Below, piece by piece: positions 1-9,247 of a DNA stretch of 64,000 nt. How positions within the stretch are numbered: the first letter of the stretch is position 1; the number at the start of each line of letters is the position of its first letter. The notes beneath the pieces are model-generated. The model saw only the letters and a list, made by a program, of their open reading frames with translations. It was not told the origin of the DNA and searched no databases. A program made the position numbers and the translations under genes. The stretch is taken from NCBI GenBank assembly GCA_016867725.1, contig VGIX01000006.1, forward strand, positions 1 to 64,000. The letters run 5' to 3'. The stretch comes from Candidatus Effluviviaceae Genus I sp. (GTDB lineage: Bacteria > Joyebacterota > Joyebacteria > Joyebacterales > Joyebacteraceae).

Positions 1-2
1 TG

Positions 3-2576
3 GGCGAGAGCGGCGAGCTGCTGGTGATCTGCTACGGGCCGTTCATGGCGGCGATGGAGCCGTTGGTGGAGTGGAAGCGTCAGACGGGGATGCCGTGCAC
101 GATGGTGAGCGTCGCGGACGCGGGCGGGGACACCACGGGCATCAAGACGTACATTCAGAACTACTACAACACGCGCAACCTAGCCTACGTGCTGCTCGTC
201 GGTGACTCCGGGCAGTGCCCGACGCTTCTCAGACCCGCCGCGTCCGACCCATCGTACTCGCTCATCGCCGGATCGGACAACCGGCCGGACATCTTCGTCG
301 GTCGCTTCTCCGCCGAGAGTGTGGCGCAGGTTGAGACGCAGGTGCTGCGGACGGTGGAGTACGAGAAGACACCTCAGGTCGGCGCGGCGTGGTACAACCG
401 GGGGACGGGGATCGCCTCGAACCAGGGCCCCGGCGACGACGGCGAGTACGACCACGAACACATCGACAACATCCGGACCAGGCTTCTCGGGTTCACCTAC
501 ACGGCCGTGGACCAGATCTACGACCCGGGAGTGACGGCCTCGATGATCACGGCCGCCCTCAACGGCGGGCGCAGCATCATCAACTACGCGGGACACGGCG
601 CGACGAGCGGGTGGTCCACGGGCGTCTTCATGACCAGCCACGTCATGGCGCTGCAGAACGACAACATGCTGCCGTTCATCGTGAGCGCGGCGTGCTTCAA
701 CGGCCAGTTCACCGTGCCCATGTGCTTCGGAGAAGCCTGGCTCAGATCCACGCGGAACGGCGAGCCCATCGGGGCCATCGGCGCGTACATGTCCTCCATC
801 AGCCAAGGCTGGAGCCCGCCCATGGACGCCCAGGACGAGATCACCGACCTCCTCATCGGGACGTCGGTGCACGGCGTGAAGCGCACGTTCGGCGGCCTGT
901 GCTTCAACGGCTCCAACCACATGATGGACGAGTACCCCGACACGGGGGGGAAGGAGTTCCGCAACTGGAATCTCTTCGGGGATCCGTCGCTCAAGGTGAG
1001 GACGGACGCCCCCGCCACGCTCTCGGTGCTGCACGAGGACACCGTGCCCGCGGACGCCGTCGGCTTCGACGTGACGGTCGAGGGCGTCGCGGGCGCGCTG
1101 TGCGCGCTGTACGGCGACGGCGTGATCTACGGGGCCGCGGTCACCGGCGCGTCAGGCAACGCGGTCATCCCGATCTCGCTGCCCCTTCCCGCCCAGGCCG
1201 ATCTCACGCTGACGGTGACGGCCTTCAATGCCGTTCCCCACGTCGCCGAGGTCCATGTCGGCGAGATCCAGACGCCCGTGCTGTCCGTGGCTCCCGCGTC
1301 CATCGTTCGATGGATGGAGCCGGACGCGACGGGCGTGGACACGCTCGTCCTCACGAACGTCGGCGAGCCGCAGTCCCTCCTCGCGTTTACCGTCGAGATG
1401 GCGGACCGGCCGACGTCCCGGCAGGAGGAGACGTGTCGCCTCTCCATCGCTCCGGCTGCGTACGAGCCCGGAACGACCGTCGAGTGCTCGCTCACGGTCG
1501 TGAACGCAGGCGACGGCGACGCGTGGGTGGACGGCGTGACCGTGAGGCTGCCCGACGGCGTGACCGCCGTCGGCTGGACCGACCTCGCGACCGACGGGCG
1601 GACGCTGGGCGCCTCAGGATCCGGATCGCAGATCGCCTGGGCGGGCGACTGGTGGAACGCGATCTACCCGGGTGACACCGCCCACGCGGCGATCGCGCTG
1701 GACGTCGCGGGGGACTTCGAAGGGAGCCTTGAGGTCATCTACACGTTCTCGATGGTGGACCGGCGGGAGACGAGGTTCTCCGGTCTGGGGACGTCGTCCC
1801 TGGCGGCGCCCGACGGGCCGACGCTGACCATCGTCTCGCCCAACGGCGGCGAGGTGTGGGCTGCCGGCGGTCCTCACACGATCGCGTGGCTCTCGGAGGG
1901 CGCCGGGGACTCCGTCGCGCTCCTGTGGTCTCAGGACGGTGGCGAGCGGTGGCATGAGATCACGCGGGCCACGGCGAACGACGGCTCGCATGTCTGGACG
2001 AACGGCCCGACCGCGTGCGGCAACTGCCTCGTGAGAGTCGTCGCCGTGAATGAGCCCGCGGTCGATACGAGCGACCTCGCCTTCACGCTCATCGAGCCGC
2101 TCGCGTGGCTGAGCGCGGCCCCCCTTTCGGGGAGCATCGCGCATGGCGAGGCGCTTCCGGTCCTTCTGACGTTCGACACGACAGGTCTCAGAGACGGGAG
2201 CTACGAGGGCGAGATCGTCATCGAGAGCAGCGGCGGCGACGCGGTGATTCCCGTGTCCCTGCGCGTGCGCCCGACCGGAACCGACGAGCGGGTTCCGTCC
2301 GTCCCAACGCTCTACGGCGCGTTCCCCAACCCCTTCAACCCGGCGACTCGCGTGGCGTTCTCGCTCCCGGCACGCCAGAGGGCGACCCTGCGGATCTACG
2401 ATCCGGCGGGCCGTCTCGTCCGCGAGCTCGCGGACGGCGTGTTCGACCCCGGCAATCAGTTCATCGCGTGGGACGGGCGCGCCGCGGGCGGGACCCCAGC
2501 GGCCAGCGGCGTGTACTTCTGCAGGCTTGAGTCCGCAGGCACGGCGGCCTCCATGAAGCTCCTGTTCCTCAAGTAA
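3..2576 (+). CDS. C25 (gingipain-type) cysteine peptidase, secreted, 5' partial
   Basis: The reading frame is open to the left edge, so the N-terminus, including any signal peptide, lies outside the window; the GTG at 24 is only the first internal start-like codon. Counting from that GTG, a GHG motif places the catalytic His near residue 191 and an AACFNG motif places the catalytic Cys near residue 224. This 33-residue spacing matches gingipain R (His211/Cys244). Residues 330-770 are beta-rich, Ig-like stretches. The last ~85 residues (PNPFNP, a WDGR motif, a GVYF motif, final LLFLK) are a FlgD-Ig-like domain of the type used as a type IX secretion sorting signal. Predicted role: an extracellular or cell-surface protease. 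Family assignment is firm; substrate unknown. Confidence 0.93.
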   Translation, partial: GESGELLVICYGPFMAAMEPLVEWKRQTGMPCTMVSVADAGGDTTGIKTYIQNYYNTRNLAYVLLVGDSGQCPTLLRPAASDPSYSLIAGSDNRPDIFVGRFSAESVAQVETQVLRTVEYEKTPQVGAAWYNRGTGIASNQGPGDDGEYDHEHIDNIRTRLLGFTYTAVDQIYDPGVTASMITAALNGGRSIINYAGHGATSGWSTGVFMTSHVMALQNDNMLPFIVSAACFNGQFTVPMCFGEAWLRSTRNGEPIGAIGAYMSSISQGWSPPMDAQDEITDLLIGTSVHGVKRTFGGLCFNGSNHMMDEYPDTGGKEFRNWNLFGDPSLKVRTDAPATLSVLHEDTVPADAVGFDVTVEGVAGALCALYGDGVIYGAAVTGASGNAVIPISLPLPAQADLTLTVTAFNAVPHVAEVHVGEIQTPVLSVAPASIVRWMEPDATGVDTLVLTNVGEPQSLLAFTVEMADRPTSRQEETCRLSIAPAAYEPGTTVECSLTVVNAGDGDAWVDGVTVRLPDGVTAVGWTDLATDGRTLGASGSGSQIAWAGDWWNAIYPGDTAHAAIALDVAGDFEGSLEVIYTFSMVDRRETRFSGLGTSSLAAPDGPTLTIVSPNGGEVWAAGGPHTIAWLSEGAGDSVALLWSQDGGERWHEITRATANDGSHVWTNGPTACGNCLVRVVAVNEPAVDTSDLAFTLIEPLAWLSAAPLSGSIAHGEALPVLLTFDTTGLRDGSYEGEIVIESSGGDAVIPVSLRVRPTGTDERVPSVPTLYGAFPNPFNPATRVAFSLPARQRATLRIYDPAGRLVRELADGVFDPGNQFIAWDGRAAGGTPAASGVYFCRLESAGTAASMKLLFLK

Positions 2577-2605
2577 CGGCAATCCAGACGGCAAGTTACG
2601 GCGAT

Positions 2606-2630
2606 CCGGGCGCGGCGGTGCCGCGCCCGG
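2606..2630 (+). terminator. GC-rich hairpin after the C25 peptidase gene
   Basis: A perfect 11-bp stem (2606-2616 with 2620-2630) closes on a 3-nt GGT loop 30 bp after the peptidase stop codon. There is no U-tract, as in other hairpins of this window, so it may stop transcription weakly or with Rho, or protect the mRNA 3' end. Confidence 0.6.
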
Positions 2631-2648
2631 CCTCATCTGACGAGCGCC

Positions 2649-2677
2649 TTGACGTTCAGGCACGAGCGGAATAGAGT
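2649..2677 (+). promoter_or_regulatory. Sigma70-like promoter of the efflux operon
   Basis: TTGACG (2649-2654), a 17-bp spacer and TAGAGT (2672-2677) lie upstream of the TetR gene. Transcription would start near 2684, giving an 85-nt leader before the ATG at 2769. The -10 box has G at position 3, like most other promoters in this window. Confidence 0.7.
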
Positions 2678-2682
2678 AGACA

Positions 2683-2702
2683 CTGACTGTTCACTCGTTC
2701 AC
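2683..2702 (+). promoter_or_regulatory. Possible TetR-family operator over the transcription start
   Basis: Two direct GTTCAC copies (2689-2694 and 2697-2702) sit just downstream of the -10 box, embedded in an imperfect dyad starting TGACTGTTC. The position over +1 suits autorepression by the TetR regulator encoded next. The dyad symmetry is weak, so this is an inference from position and repetition only. Confidence 0.3.
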
Positions 2703-2768
2703 GCGCACGGAGCGCGCAGCCGCAGCCGGGATGCGACGTGGTCCCGGCGATTCGCAGGGTCGGGGACG

Positions 2769-3371
2769 ATGCGGAATCAGGGGGCGGGGAGTCGGGAGGA
2801 GATCATCGCTGCAGCGCGGCGCGTCTTCGCGCGGCACGGGATCGAGAAGACGACCATCACCGACATCGTCCGGGAGGCGCGCGTCGGCCGCGCCACGTTC
2901 TACAAGATGTTCCACGGCAGGGACGCGATCTTCCGGGCCGTGCTCGAGAGGGAGATCGGGAACATCCTCTCCGAGGTGCGGGCGGCGGTCGACGGAGCGC
3001 AGGACACGAGGGGCCGCCTCAAGGTGGCGCTCCTCACGCACATGTCCCTCATTCGCGAGAACGTGAACGTCTACCGCGTCACCGCCGGCGTGCTCGCGGA
3101 GATCATGCCGCCGGCGCTGTGGCGCGGCGAGTTCAAGCACATGGTCGACGGCTTCGTGGACCTCTACAGGGACATCCTGGACCGAGGGGCGAGGGAAGGC
3201 GAGATCGTGGTGGGCGATCCGACGCGCACGGCGTGGGTGCTCGTGCTGCTTCTGAAGGGGCTGTTCCTGGGAAGCGCGACGGGCGACATTGGAGGGGACA
3301 GGGAGTCGGTCGTGGAAGACGTGATCACCATCCTGATGGACGGCATGAGGCCGCGGGGGGCGGGCGCATGA
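2769..3371 (+). CDS. TetR/AcrR-family transcriptional regulator
   Basis: 200-residue protein with a TetR N-terminal DNA-binding domain in residues ~9-55: a helix EEIIAAARRVF, then TTITDIVREARVGRATFY as the helix-turn-helix, then the conserved F-xx-RDAIF. The C-terminal ligand domain is family-divergent, as usual. I take the ATG at 2769 because residues before it are not TetR-like and the promoter lies far enough upstream. The stop overlaps the next ATG (ATGA), so the regulator is the first gene of the TolC-MFP-RND operon. It probably represses its own operon and is released by an efflux substrate; the inducer cannot be deduced. Confidence 0.9.
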   Translation: MRNQGAGSREEIIAAARRVFARHGIEKTTITDIVREARVGRATFYKMFHGRDAIFRAVLEREIGNILSEVRAAVDGAQDTRGRLKVALLTHMSLIRENVNVYRVTAGVLAEIMPPALWRGEFKHMVDGFVDLYRDILDRGAREGEIVVGDPTRTAWVLVLLLKGLFLGSATGDIGGDRESVVEDVITILMDGMRPRGAGA

Positions 3372-4729
3372 GGCAGGTACACGAAGCGCGGCGGGCGGAG
3401 CGCGCCGCGAGGCCGGTTCGCGCAGGCGTCGCGGTCCTGTTGGCGCTTGCGCTCATGGGAGGCGGGCCGGCCGCGGCGGCGGAGCGGCTCGAGCTGACGC
3501 TGCGCGAGGCGGTCGAGCTCGGACTCGCCGGGAGCAGAGAGCTCGCTATCGCGGACTCGAAGGTCGTGGCGGCGGACGCGCGGCGAAGCCAGGCCGCGTC
3601 CACGTTCTTCCCGCAGCTGTCGGCGTCCGGCTCGTACACGCGGCTGGACGAGGCGCCCTCCATGGACCTCGGGGCGTTCGGCGGCGAGGGGAAGATCTAC
3701 CTGGGCGACGACGACATCTACTCGATCGGGCTGACGGTGCAGCAGCCGCTCTTCACCGGCGGCGCGCTCCTGTCGGCTCACGGGGCGGCGAGGCACGCGG
3801 CGAACGCCGAAGTGCTGGCGCGCCGGAGGTCGGAGGACGAGGCTCGATACGGCATCACCGGCGCGTACCTGGGCCTCGTGCAGGCCCGCGAGGCCCTCAA
3901 GGTCATGGACGACGCGGTGGCGCAGATGTCGAGACACCTCGCGGACGTTGAGGCGCTCTACGAGCAGGGCATGATGATCGGGAGCGACGCGTTGCTCGCG
4001 CGCGTGCGGATGGCCGAGGTCGAGCTGGGCCGGACGAGGGCCCGGCACGCCGTGAGCCTCGCGAACGCCGCGCTGGCGTTCTCGCTCGGCGTGAGCCTCG
4101 ACACGGAGATCGAGCCGACCGATCCTCTGGCAGGCGCGGCGCTGCCGGAGAGGAGCCTCGAGGCCTGGACGGGCGCCGCGCTCGCCGCGCGGAGCGATCT
4201 CGGCGCGATGCGCGAGGCGGTCGGCGCCGCGGGCAAGGGCGTGTCGATCGCGCGCTCGGGGTACCTCCCGCGCGTGATGGCCATCGGCACGTACGCGTGG
4301 GACCGTCCCGACCGCCAGTACGAGCCGGAGTTCTACGAGCACTGGCACGTCACCCTCGCGGCCGAGATGAGCATCTTCGACTGGGGCGCGACCCGCGGTC
4401 GCGTCAGGGAAGCCCGGGCCGGGCTCGCGCAGGCCGAGCGGTCGAGGGAGCTCCTCGAGGACGCGGTGAGGCTCGACGTCAGGCGGAGCTTCCTCGCGCG
4501 GGAGGAGGCCACCGCGGCCCTCTCCATCGCGGAGGGCGCGGCCGCGCAGGCCAGCGAAGGCCTTCGCGTCGCGCGGGAGAGCTTCCGAAGCGGAGTCGTC
4601 ACGAGCAGCGCCGTGCTGGACGCCCAGGCGTCCCTCACGGGCGCGGAGATGAGCAGGATCGCCGCGCTGGCCGGGTTGCGGCTGGCGGAGGCGGGGCTGC
4701 TGCTGGCGGCCGGCGTGGCCGGGGAGTGA
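3368..4729 (+). CDS. TolC-family outer-membrane efflux protein
   Basis: 453 residues beginning with a basic n-region and hydrophobic signal peptide (~residues 20-38, ending AAAA). Two OEP repeats follow, rich in long amphipathic coiled-coil helices (Ala, Glu and Arg heptads). Each repeat has the usual start: LREAVELGLAGSRELAIADS in the first half, and AALAARSDLGAMREAVGAAG in the second. This is the outer-membrane channel of a tripartite pump, working with the periplasmic adaptor and RND pump encoded directly downstream. The ATG overlaps the TetR stop by 4 nt, indicating translational coupling. Family clear; export substrate unknown. Confidence 0.93.
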   Translation: MRQVHEARRAERAARPVRAGVAVLLALALMGGGPAAAAERLELTLREAVELGLAGSRELAIADSKVVAADARRSQAASTFFPQLSASGSYTRLDEAPSMDLGAFGGEGKIYLGDDDIYSIGLTVQQPLFTGGALLSAHGAARHAANAEVLARRRSEDEARYGITGAYLGLVQAREALKVMDDAVAQMSRHLADVEALYEQGMMIGSDALLARVRMAEVELGRTRARHAVSLANAALAFSLGVSLDTEIEPTDPLAGAALPERSLEAWTGAALAARSDLGAMREAVGAAGKGVSIARSGYLPRVMAIGTYAWDRPDRQYEPEFYEHWHVTLAAEMSIFDWGATRGRVREARAGLAQAERSRELLEDAVRLDVRRSFLAREEATAALSIAEGAAAQASEGLRVARESFRSGVVTSSAVLDAQASLTGAEMSRIAALAGLRLAEAGLLLAAGVAGE

Positions 4730-4739
4730 GGAGACGAGC

Positions 4740-5822
4740 ATGACGAGGTCAACGGTACGCTCGGGCGTGGTCGCGCTGACCCTGGTCGCGGTCGTCGCGG
4801 CGGGGGGATGCGGCGGCGAGAAGGCCGCCGTCGAGGAACGCGGCAGGGTCCCGGTCGCGGTGGCTCAGGTCGGCGCCGGCACGGTGTCTCCCGTGATGTC
4901 GTATTCGGGCACCGTCAAGCCGTGGCGGAAGGTCCTTCTGGGGGCGCAGATCCCGGGACGGGTGGAGAAGCTCCATGTCGACGTGGGCGACAGGGTCACC
5001 GAGGGCGACCTCCTGGTCGAACTCGGGGGCGAGCAGCTCACCGAGGCCCGCGCGCGGTTCGCGGCGATCGAGAGCGACCACGAGCGGATGAAGGTCCTCG
5101 CGGACCGCGGCGCGATCAGTGAGCAGGCGTTCGAACAGAGCGAGGCGGCGTACAAGGCCGCCAAGGCCGGGTACGACCTCGTGACGGGAAGCGCGCGGCT
5201 ACGCGCTCCGTTCAGCGGCATCGTCTCCGCGAGGTACCTGGACGAGGGCGAGGTCTTCACGCTCATGTCCATGATGACGCCCTCTCCGGCGGTCCTCGAG
5301 ATCGTCAAGATCGACACGGTGAAGGTGGAGATCCGCGTCGCTGAGCGAGAGAAGGCCCTCGTCTCGAGCGGGCTCGCAGCCGAGGTCACGTCCTCGGCGC
5401 TCCGCGGGCGCACCCTTCGCGGCGAGGTCACGCGGGTCGACCCGATCCTCGACGCGATGTCCCGCACGGCCGCGGCGGACGTCGTCGTGGCCAATCCCGG
5501 TGAGGTCCTCAGACCGGGGATGTTCGCCGACGTCGCCCTGGCGCTCTCTCCACGCTCGGCCCTCCTCGTGCCGCGCGACGCGCTCGTGCGCCAGGAGGGA
5601 ACGGCGGCGTTCTACGTCTACGTCGTCGACGGAGGAGTCGCCCGGCGGCGCGACCTCAGGCTCGGCGAGAGCTTCGGCGAGTCCGTCGAGGTGCTGGCGG
5701 GCCTCGAGGACGGCGAGTCGGTGGTGACGGCCGGCCGCTACCGCCTGCGCGACGGAGCGGAGGTCGAGATCGTCGAGGCCCCGGCCGCGGCCAGCGCCGG
5801 TGAGGAGGAGGCGGGCCGATGA
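4740..5822 (+). CDS. RND efflux periplasmic adaptor (MFP/HlyD family), lipoprotein
   Basis: 360 residues. The N-terminus has a hydrophobic stretch ending AAGGC, so Cys24 is a likely lipidation site, tethering the adaptor to the inner membrane. Order of domains: half lipoyl/biotinyl hairpin (~residues 55-95, with P-G-R-V-E-K-L-H-V-D-V-G-D), short alpha-hairpin (~95-135), second lipoyl half (RLRAPFSGIVSARYLDEGE), beta-barrel and membrane-proximal domain. It bridges the RND pump and TolC channel. It starts 10 nt after tolC behind GAGGAG, and its stop overlaps the RND ATG. Confidence 0.93.
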   Translation: MTRSTVRSGVVALTLVAVVAAGGCGGEKAAVEERGRVPVAVAQVGAGTVSPVMSYSGTVKPWRKVLLGAQIPGRVEKLHVDVGDRVTEGDLLVELGGEQLTEARARFAAIESDHERMKVLADRGAISEQAFEQSEAAYKAAKAGYDLVTGSARLRAPFSGIVSARYLDEGEVFTLMSMMTPSPAVLEIVKIDTVKVEIRVAEREKALVSSGLAAEVTSSALRGRTLRGEVTRVDPILDAMSRTAAADVVVANPGEVLRPGMFADVALALSPRSALLVPRDALVRQEGTAAFYVYVVDGGVARRRDLRLGESFGESVEVLAGLEDGESVVTAGRYRLRDGAEVEIVEAPAAASAGEEEAGR

Positions 5823-8800
5823 ACCTCTCCGGGTTCGCCGTCAAGCGCCCCATCGCTGTCTTCATGCTCTTCATCGCGATCGCCATCTTCGGCGTGCTGA
5901 GCTTCGTCAGGCTCCCCGTCGACCTCATGCCCTCGTTCGAGTTCCCGATGGTGAGCGTCATCACCTACTACCTCGGCGCCGGCTCCGAGGACATCGAGAC
6001 GAACGTCACCGAGCCCATCGAGGACGCGCTCTCGACCCTCAGCGGCGTCGAGCACGTGGACTCGGTCTCCCAGAACAACCTGTCGGTCGTGACCGTGCAG
6101 TTCGCGTTCGGCACCGACCTGTCGGAGGCGGCGAGCGACATCCGCGAGCAGCTCGACGCGCTCAGGCAGTTCCTCCCGAGCGACATCGAGCCGCCCGCGC
6201 TCATGAAGATGAGCTCGGCGAGCATCCCGATCCTCGTGATGGGCGCGACCGCCCGCGAGAGCTACCCGGGGCTGCGCCACATCATGAAGACGCAGGTGGT
6301 CGACCCGCTCAAGTCCGTGCCGGGCGTGGCCGAGGTCATGTTCGTCGGCGGGCCCCAGCGCGAGATCCAGGTGCGAGTCGATCCCAGGAAGCTCGAGGCC
6401 ACGGGGATCTCGCTGGACCGGGTCCTCGGCGCCCTCAAGGCCGAGAACCTCGACATGCCGGCGGGCCAGGTCCGCATCGGCTGGTCCGACTACACCGTGC
6501 GCGTGCCCGGGCAGCTCACGTCGGCCGACGAGATCGCGCGCGTGGTGGTCGGGCAGCACATGGGAAGGCTCATCCACCTCAGGGACATCGCGGAGATCGA
6601 GGATGCGTTCGCGGAGTCCTGGATGGAGGCGAGGGCGGACCGCGAGCCGGGCGTCGTGTTCTTCGTGTCGAAGCAGGCGGGCACGAACTCCGTCGCCATC
6701 TCGAAGGCCGCCATGGCGAAGCTCGAGCAGATCAAGGACGATCTGCCGCCGGACGTTCACATCTTCACGTTCTGGAACACCTCGGACTTCATCGAGCGGG
6801 CGATCCGGAACCTGAGCACGGCCGTGTACTACGGCGGTCTCTGCGTCATTCTCATCGTGCTCTTCTTCCTCAGGCGGCTCCGGGGAACGCTGGTCATCGC
6901 GCTCACGATCCCCGTGTCGGTCGTCACGGCGTTCTTCGCGATGTACGTCGCGGGGTACACGATCAACCTCGTGACGCTCATGAGCCTCTCGATCGCCGTC
7001 GGCATGGTCGTCGACGCGGCGATCGTCGTCCTCGAGAACATCACGCGGCACGTCGAGGCGGGCGAGAAGGTGCGGGAGGCGTCCACATACGGCCCGTCGG
7101 AGATCGGCCTTGCGGTCACCGCGGCCGCTGCGACGACGATCGTCGTGTTCGTGCCGATGCTCTTTGCCAGCGGGCTCACGGGAGTGCTGTTCAAACAGCT
7201 CGCCCTCATCATCATCGTGATGATCACGGCCTCGCTCTTCACGGCGCTCACGCTCACGCCGGCGCTGACCTCCACCCTTCTCCGGCGCGAGTACGCGGCG
7301 CCGGCCCGCGGCGGGCGGCTCTCGTGGTTCTTCGACGCGGGGGAGCGCTTCCTCAGGGTCGTGGACGAGCGCTACGCGCGACTGCTCGCGGCCGCGCTCC
7401 GGCGCAGGAAGAGGACCGTGCTCGTCGCCGTCGGGATCTTCGTCGTCACGATGGCGCTCGCGGGGTTCGTGAAGACCGAGTTCTTCCCGACGCCGGACAG
7501 CGGCGAGATCGAGATGATCCTCGAGGTCACGCCGGGGACGCACCTCGAGCGGACGATGGAGATCATCGGGGAGATCGAGGACCACATCGTGGCCGAGGTG
7601 CCCGAGAGGGAGTACCTCTACAGCTTCGCCGGCGAGATGGGCGGCTGGGCGGTCGTCCAGGGCGAGAAGGAGGGCACGCACGTCGGGCGGGTCGGCCTCA
7701 AGCTCGTGGACAGGGAGAGGCGCGAGAGGACGTCCGAGGAGGTCGGCGACCTCCTCCGGAAGAAGGCGAAGTCCATGCCGGACGTCGTCAAGGTGAACGT
7801 GCGCGCCGGAAGCTCGATCGGCCAGTTCTTCGGCATGGGCGTCGTTCCGATCTCCGTGCAGCTCAAGGGCCGCGACATGGACGAGCTGGAGAGGATCGGC
7901 GTTCTTGTCCGTGACGCGATCCGGAAGGTGCCGGGCACCGTGGACATCGAACTCGACACGGGCGATCCGCGGCCGGAGTTCCACGTCATCGTCAACCGCG
8001 AGCGGGCGGCCGCGGTCGGCCTCAACACGTACCTCATCTCCTCGGCCCTCCAGACGCACATCTCGGGCACCGACGCGACGAGGCTTCGCGAGAGCGGAGA
8101 GGAGTGGGACGTCGTCGTGAGGGCGCCCCAAGGGCGCCGCGCGACGCTCGAGGACATCCTGGCGCTTCCCATCCCCACGATGGCCGGCGGGGCGGTGCGG
8201 CTCTCGTCCGTGGCCGACGTGCAGCTCGGCGTCGCCCCCACGGAGATCCGTCACCGTGACCAGGAGCGGATCGTGAAGGTCGAGGGACGCCTCCTCGGGC
8301 GTCCGCTGGGTGAGGTGACGGGCGACATCCGGAAGGCGCTGGCCGACATCGAGGTGCCGCCGTCCGTGCGCGTGGACTTCGGCGGTGACGTCGAACAGCA
8401 GGGCCGCGCGTTCCGCGACCTCGCGCTGTTGCTCATGCTGTCCATCGTGCTCGTCTACATGGTCATGGCGGCGCAGTTCGAGTCGCTCATCGATCCGTTC
8501 ATCGTGATGTTCTCGGTGCCCTTCGCGTTCGTCGGGGTCATCTGGGCGTTTCTCATCACGGGCACGACGCTCGCGCTCACGTCGTTCCTCGGCGTCATCA
8601 TGCTCGTGGGCATCGTCGTCAACAATGCCATCGTGCTCGTTGACTACACGAACATCACGAGGAGGCGGGGAACTCCGCTCGCGGAGGCCGTGCTGGCGGC
8701 CGGCCGTCGCCGCCTGCGCCCGGTCCTCATGACGACGTTCACGACGATCTTCGGCATGATCCCGCTCGCCGTCATGCGCGCCACGGGGTCGGAGGTCTGG

Positions 8801-8926
8801 CGGCCGCTCGGCGTCGCGATGATCGGGGGGCTCCTGGTGGCGACGCTCGTGACGCTCGTGCTCGTGCCGACCGTCTACGCCGTCTTCGAGACCAGGTTCA
8901 GGCGCTTCGAGGAGAACACAGCATGA
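5819..8926 (+). CDS. RND-family efflux pump (AcrB/HAE1-type permease)
   Basis: 1035 residues, full length for the family, with the 12-TM layout: TM1 at residues ~10-28, a large periplasmic loop, TM2-6 (~335-500), TM7 (~540), a second loop and TM8-12 (~870-1020). It starts NLSGFAVKRPIAVFMLF, typical of HAE1-like pumps. The proton-relay motif in TM4 reads VVDAAIVV: Asp399 is kept but the second acidic residue of AcrB (Asp408) is Ala, and the TM10 motif has VNNAI instead of AcrB's K940-bearing motif. Such variants are common outside Proteobacteria. It is an inner-membrane proton antiporter; the exported compound is unknown. Confidence 0.95.
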   Translation: MNLSGFAVKRPIAVFMLFIAIAIFGVLSFVRLPVDLMPSFEFPMVSVITYYLGAGSEDIETNVTEPIEDALSTLSGVEHVDSVSQNNLSVVTVQFAFGTDLSEAASDIREQLDALRQFLPSDIEPPALMKMSSASIPILVMGATARESYPGLRHIMKTQVVDPLKSVPGVAEVMFVGGPQREIQVRVDPRKLEATGISLDRVLGALKAENLDMPAGQVRIGWSDYTVRVPGQLTSADEIARVVVGQHMGRLIHLRDIAEIEDAFAESWMEARADREPGVVFFVSKQAGTNSVAISKAAMAKLEQIKDDLPPDVHIFTFWNTSDFIERAIRNLSTAVYYGGLCVILIVLFFLRRLRGTLVIALTIPVSVVTAFFAMYVAGYTINLVTLMSLSIAVGMVVDAAIVVLENITRHVEAGEKVREASTYGPSEIGLAVTAAAATTIVVFVPMLFASGLTGVLFKQLALIIIVMITASLFTALTLTPALTSTLLRREYAAPARGGRLSWFFDAGERFLRVVDERYARLLAAALRRRKRTVLVAVGIFVVTMALAGFVKTEFFPTPDSGEIEMILEVTPGTHLERTMEIIGEIEDHIVAEVPEREYLYSFAGEMGGWAVVQGEKEGTHVGRVGLKLVDRERRERTSEEVGDLLRKKAKSMPDVVKVNVRAGSSIGQFFGMGVVPISVQLKGRDMDELERIGVLVRDAIRKVPGTVDIELDTGDPRPEFHVIVNRERAAAVGLNTYLISSALQTHISGTDATRLRESGEEWDVVVRAPQGRRATLEDILALPIPTMAGGAVRLSSVADVQLGVAPTEIRHRDQERIVKVEGRLLGRPLGEVTGDIRKALADIEVPPSVRVDFGGDVEQQGRAFRDLALLLMLSIVLVYMVMAAQFESLIDPFIVMFSVPFAFVGVIWAFLITGTTLALTSFLGVIMLVGIVVNNAIVLVDYTNITRRRGTPLAEAVLAAGRRRLRPVLMTTFTTIFGMIPLAVMRATGSEVWRPLGVAMIGGLLVATLVTLVLVPTVYAVFETRFRRFEENTA

Positions 8927-9228
8927 AGCTCATCCTGATGACGTACTACGTCGGGTTCCACGACGAGGTCATGGCCGCGCTCAGGGAGTGCGGAGTGCGC
9001 TGCTACACGCGGTGGCGGGAGGTGGAGGGGCGGTGCTCCTGCGGGGATGCGCGCGACGGCACCCAGGTCTGGCCCGGGATGAACTCGGCGCTCATGGTCG
9101 TCGTGGACGCGGACCACGCGCGGCGGGTCCTCGACGCGATCGCGCGGTTCAACGCGACGATCAGAGAGGGCGGTGTGGACGCCTACGTCGTCGAGGTGAC
9201 GGAGTCGGTGCTGGCAGGAAGCCCCTGA
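8923..9228 (+). CDS. Small PII-like protein of an RND efflux operon
   Basis: 101 residues. The beta-alpha-beta start (MKLILMTYYV, then DEVMAALRECG), the central GTQVWPGMNSALMVVVD segment and a second alpha-beta half (HARRVLDAIARF, then DAYVVEV) fit the GlnB/PII ferredoxin-like fold of small proteins often encoded after RND pumps. Its ATG overlaps the RND stop by 4 nt, so it is the last gene of the operon. Four cysteines (23, 27, 38, 40, the last two as CSC) are notable and could bind metal. Function is not established; a regulatory or metal-sensing role for the pump is inference. Confidence 0.65.
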   Translation: MKLILMTYYVGFHDEVMAALRECGVRCYTRWREVEGRCSCGDARDGTQVWPGMNSALMVVVDADHARRVLDAIARFNATIREGGVDAYVVEVTESVLAGSP

Positions 9229-9247
9229 GGCGCGGCGCGCGGGCGGC

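Noticed and set aside
7001-7030. RND pump proton-relay motif VDAAIVV lacking the second Asp
   Set aside because: Substitutions at this site occur in many functional RND pumps of non-proteobacterial groups, so it is not evidence of a broken pump.
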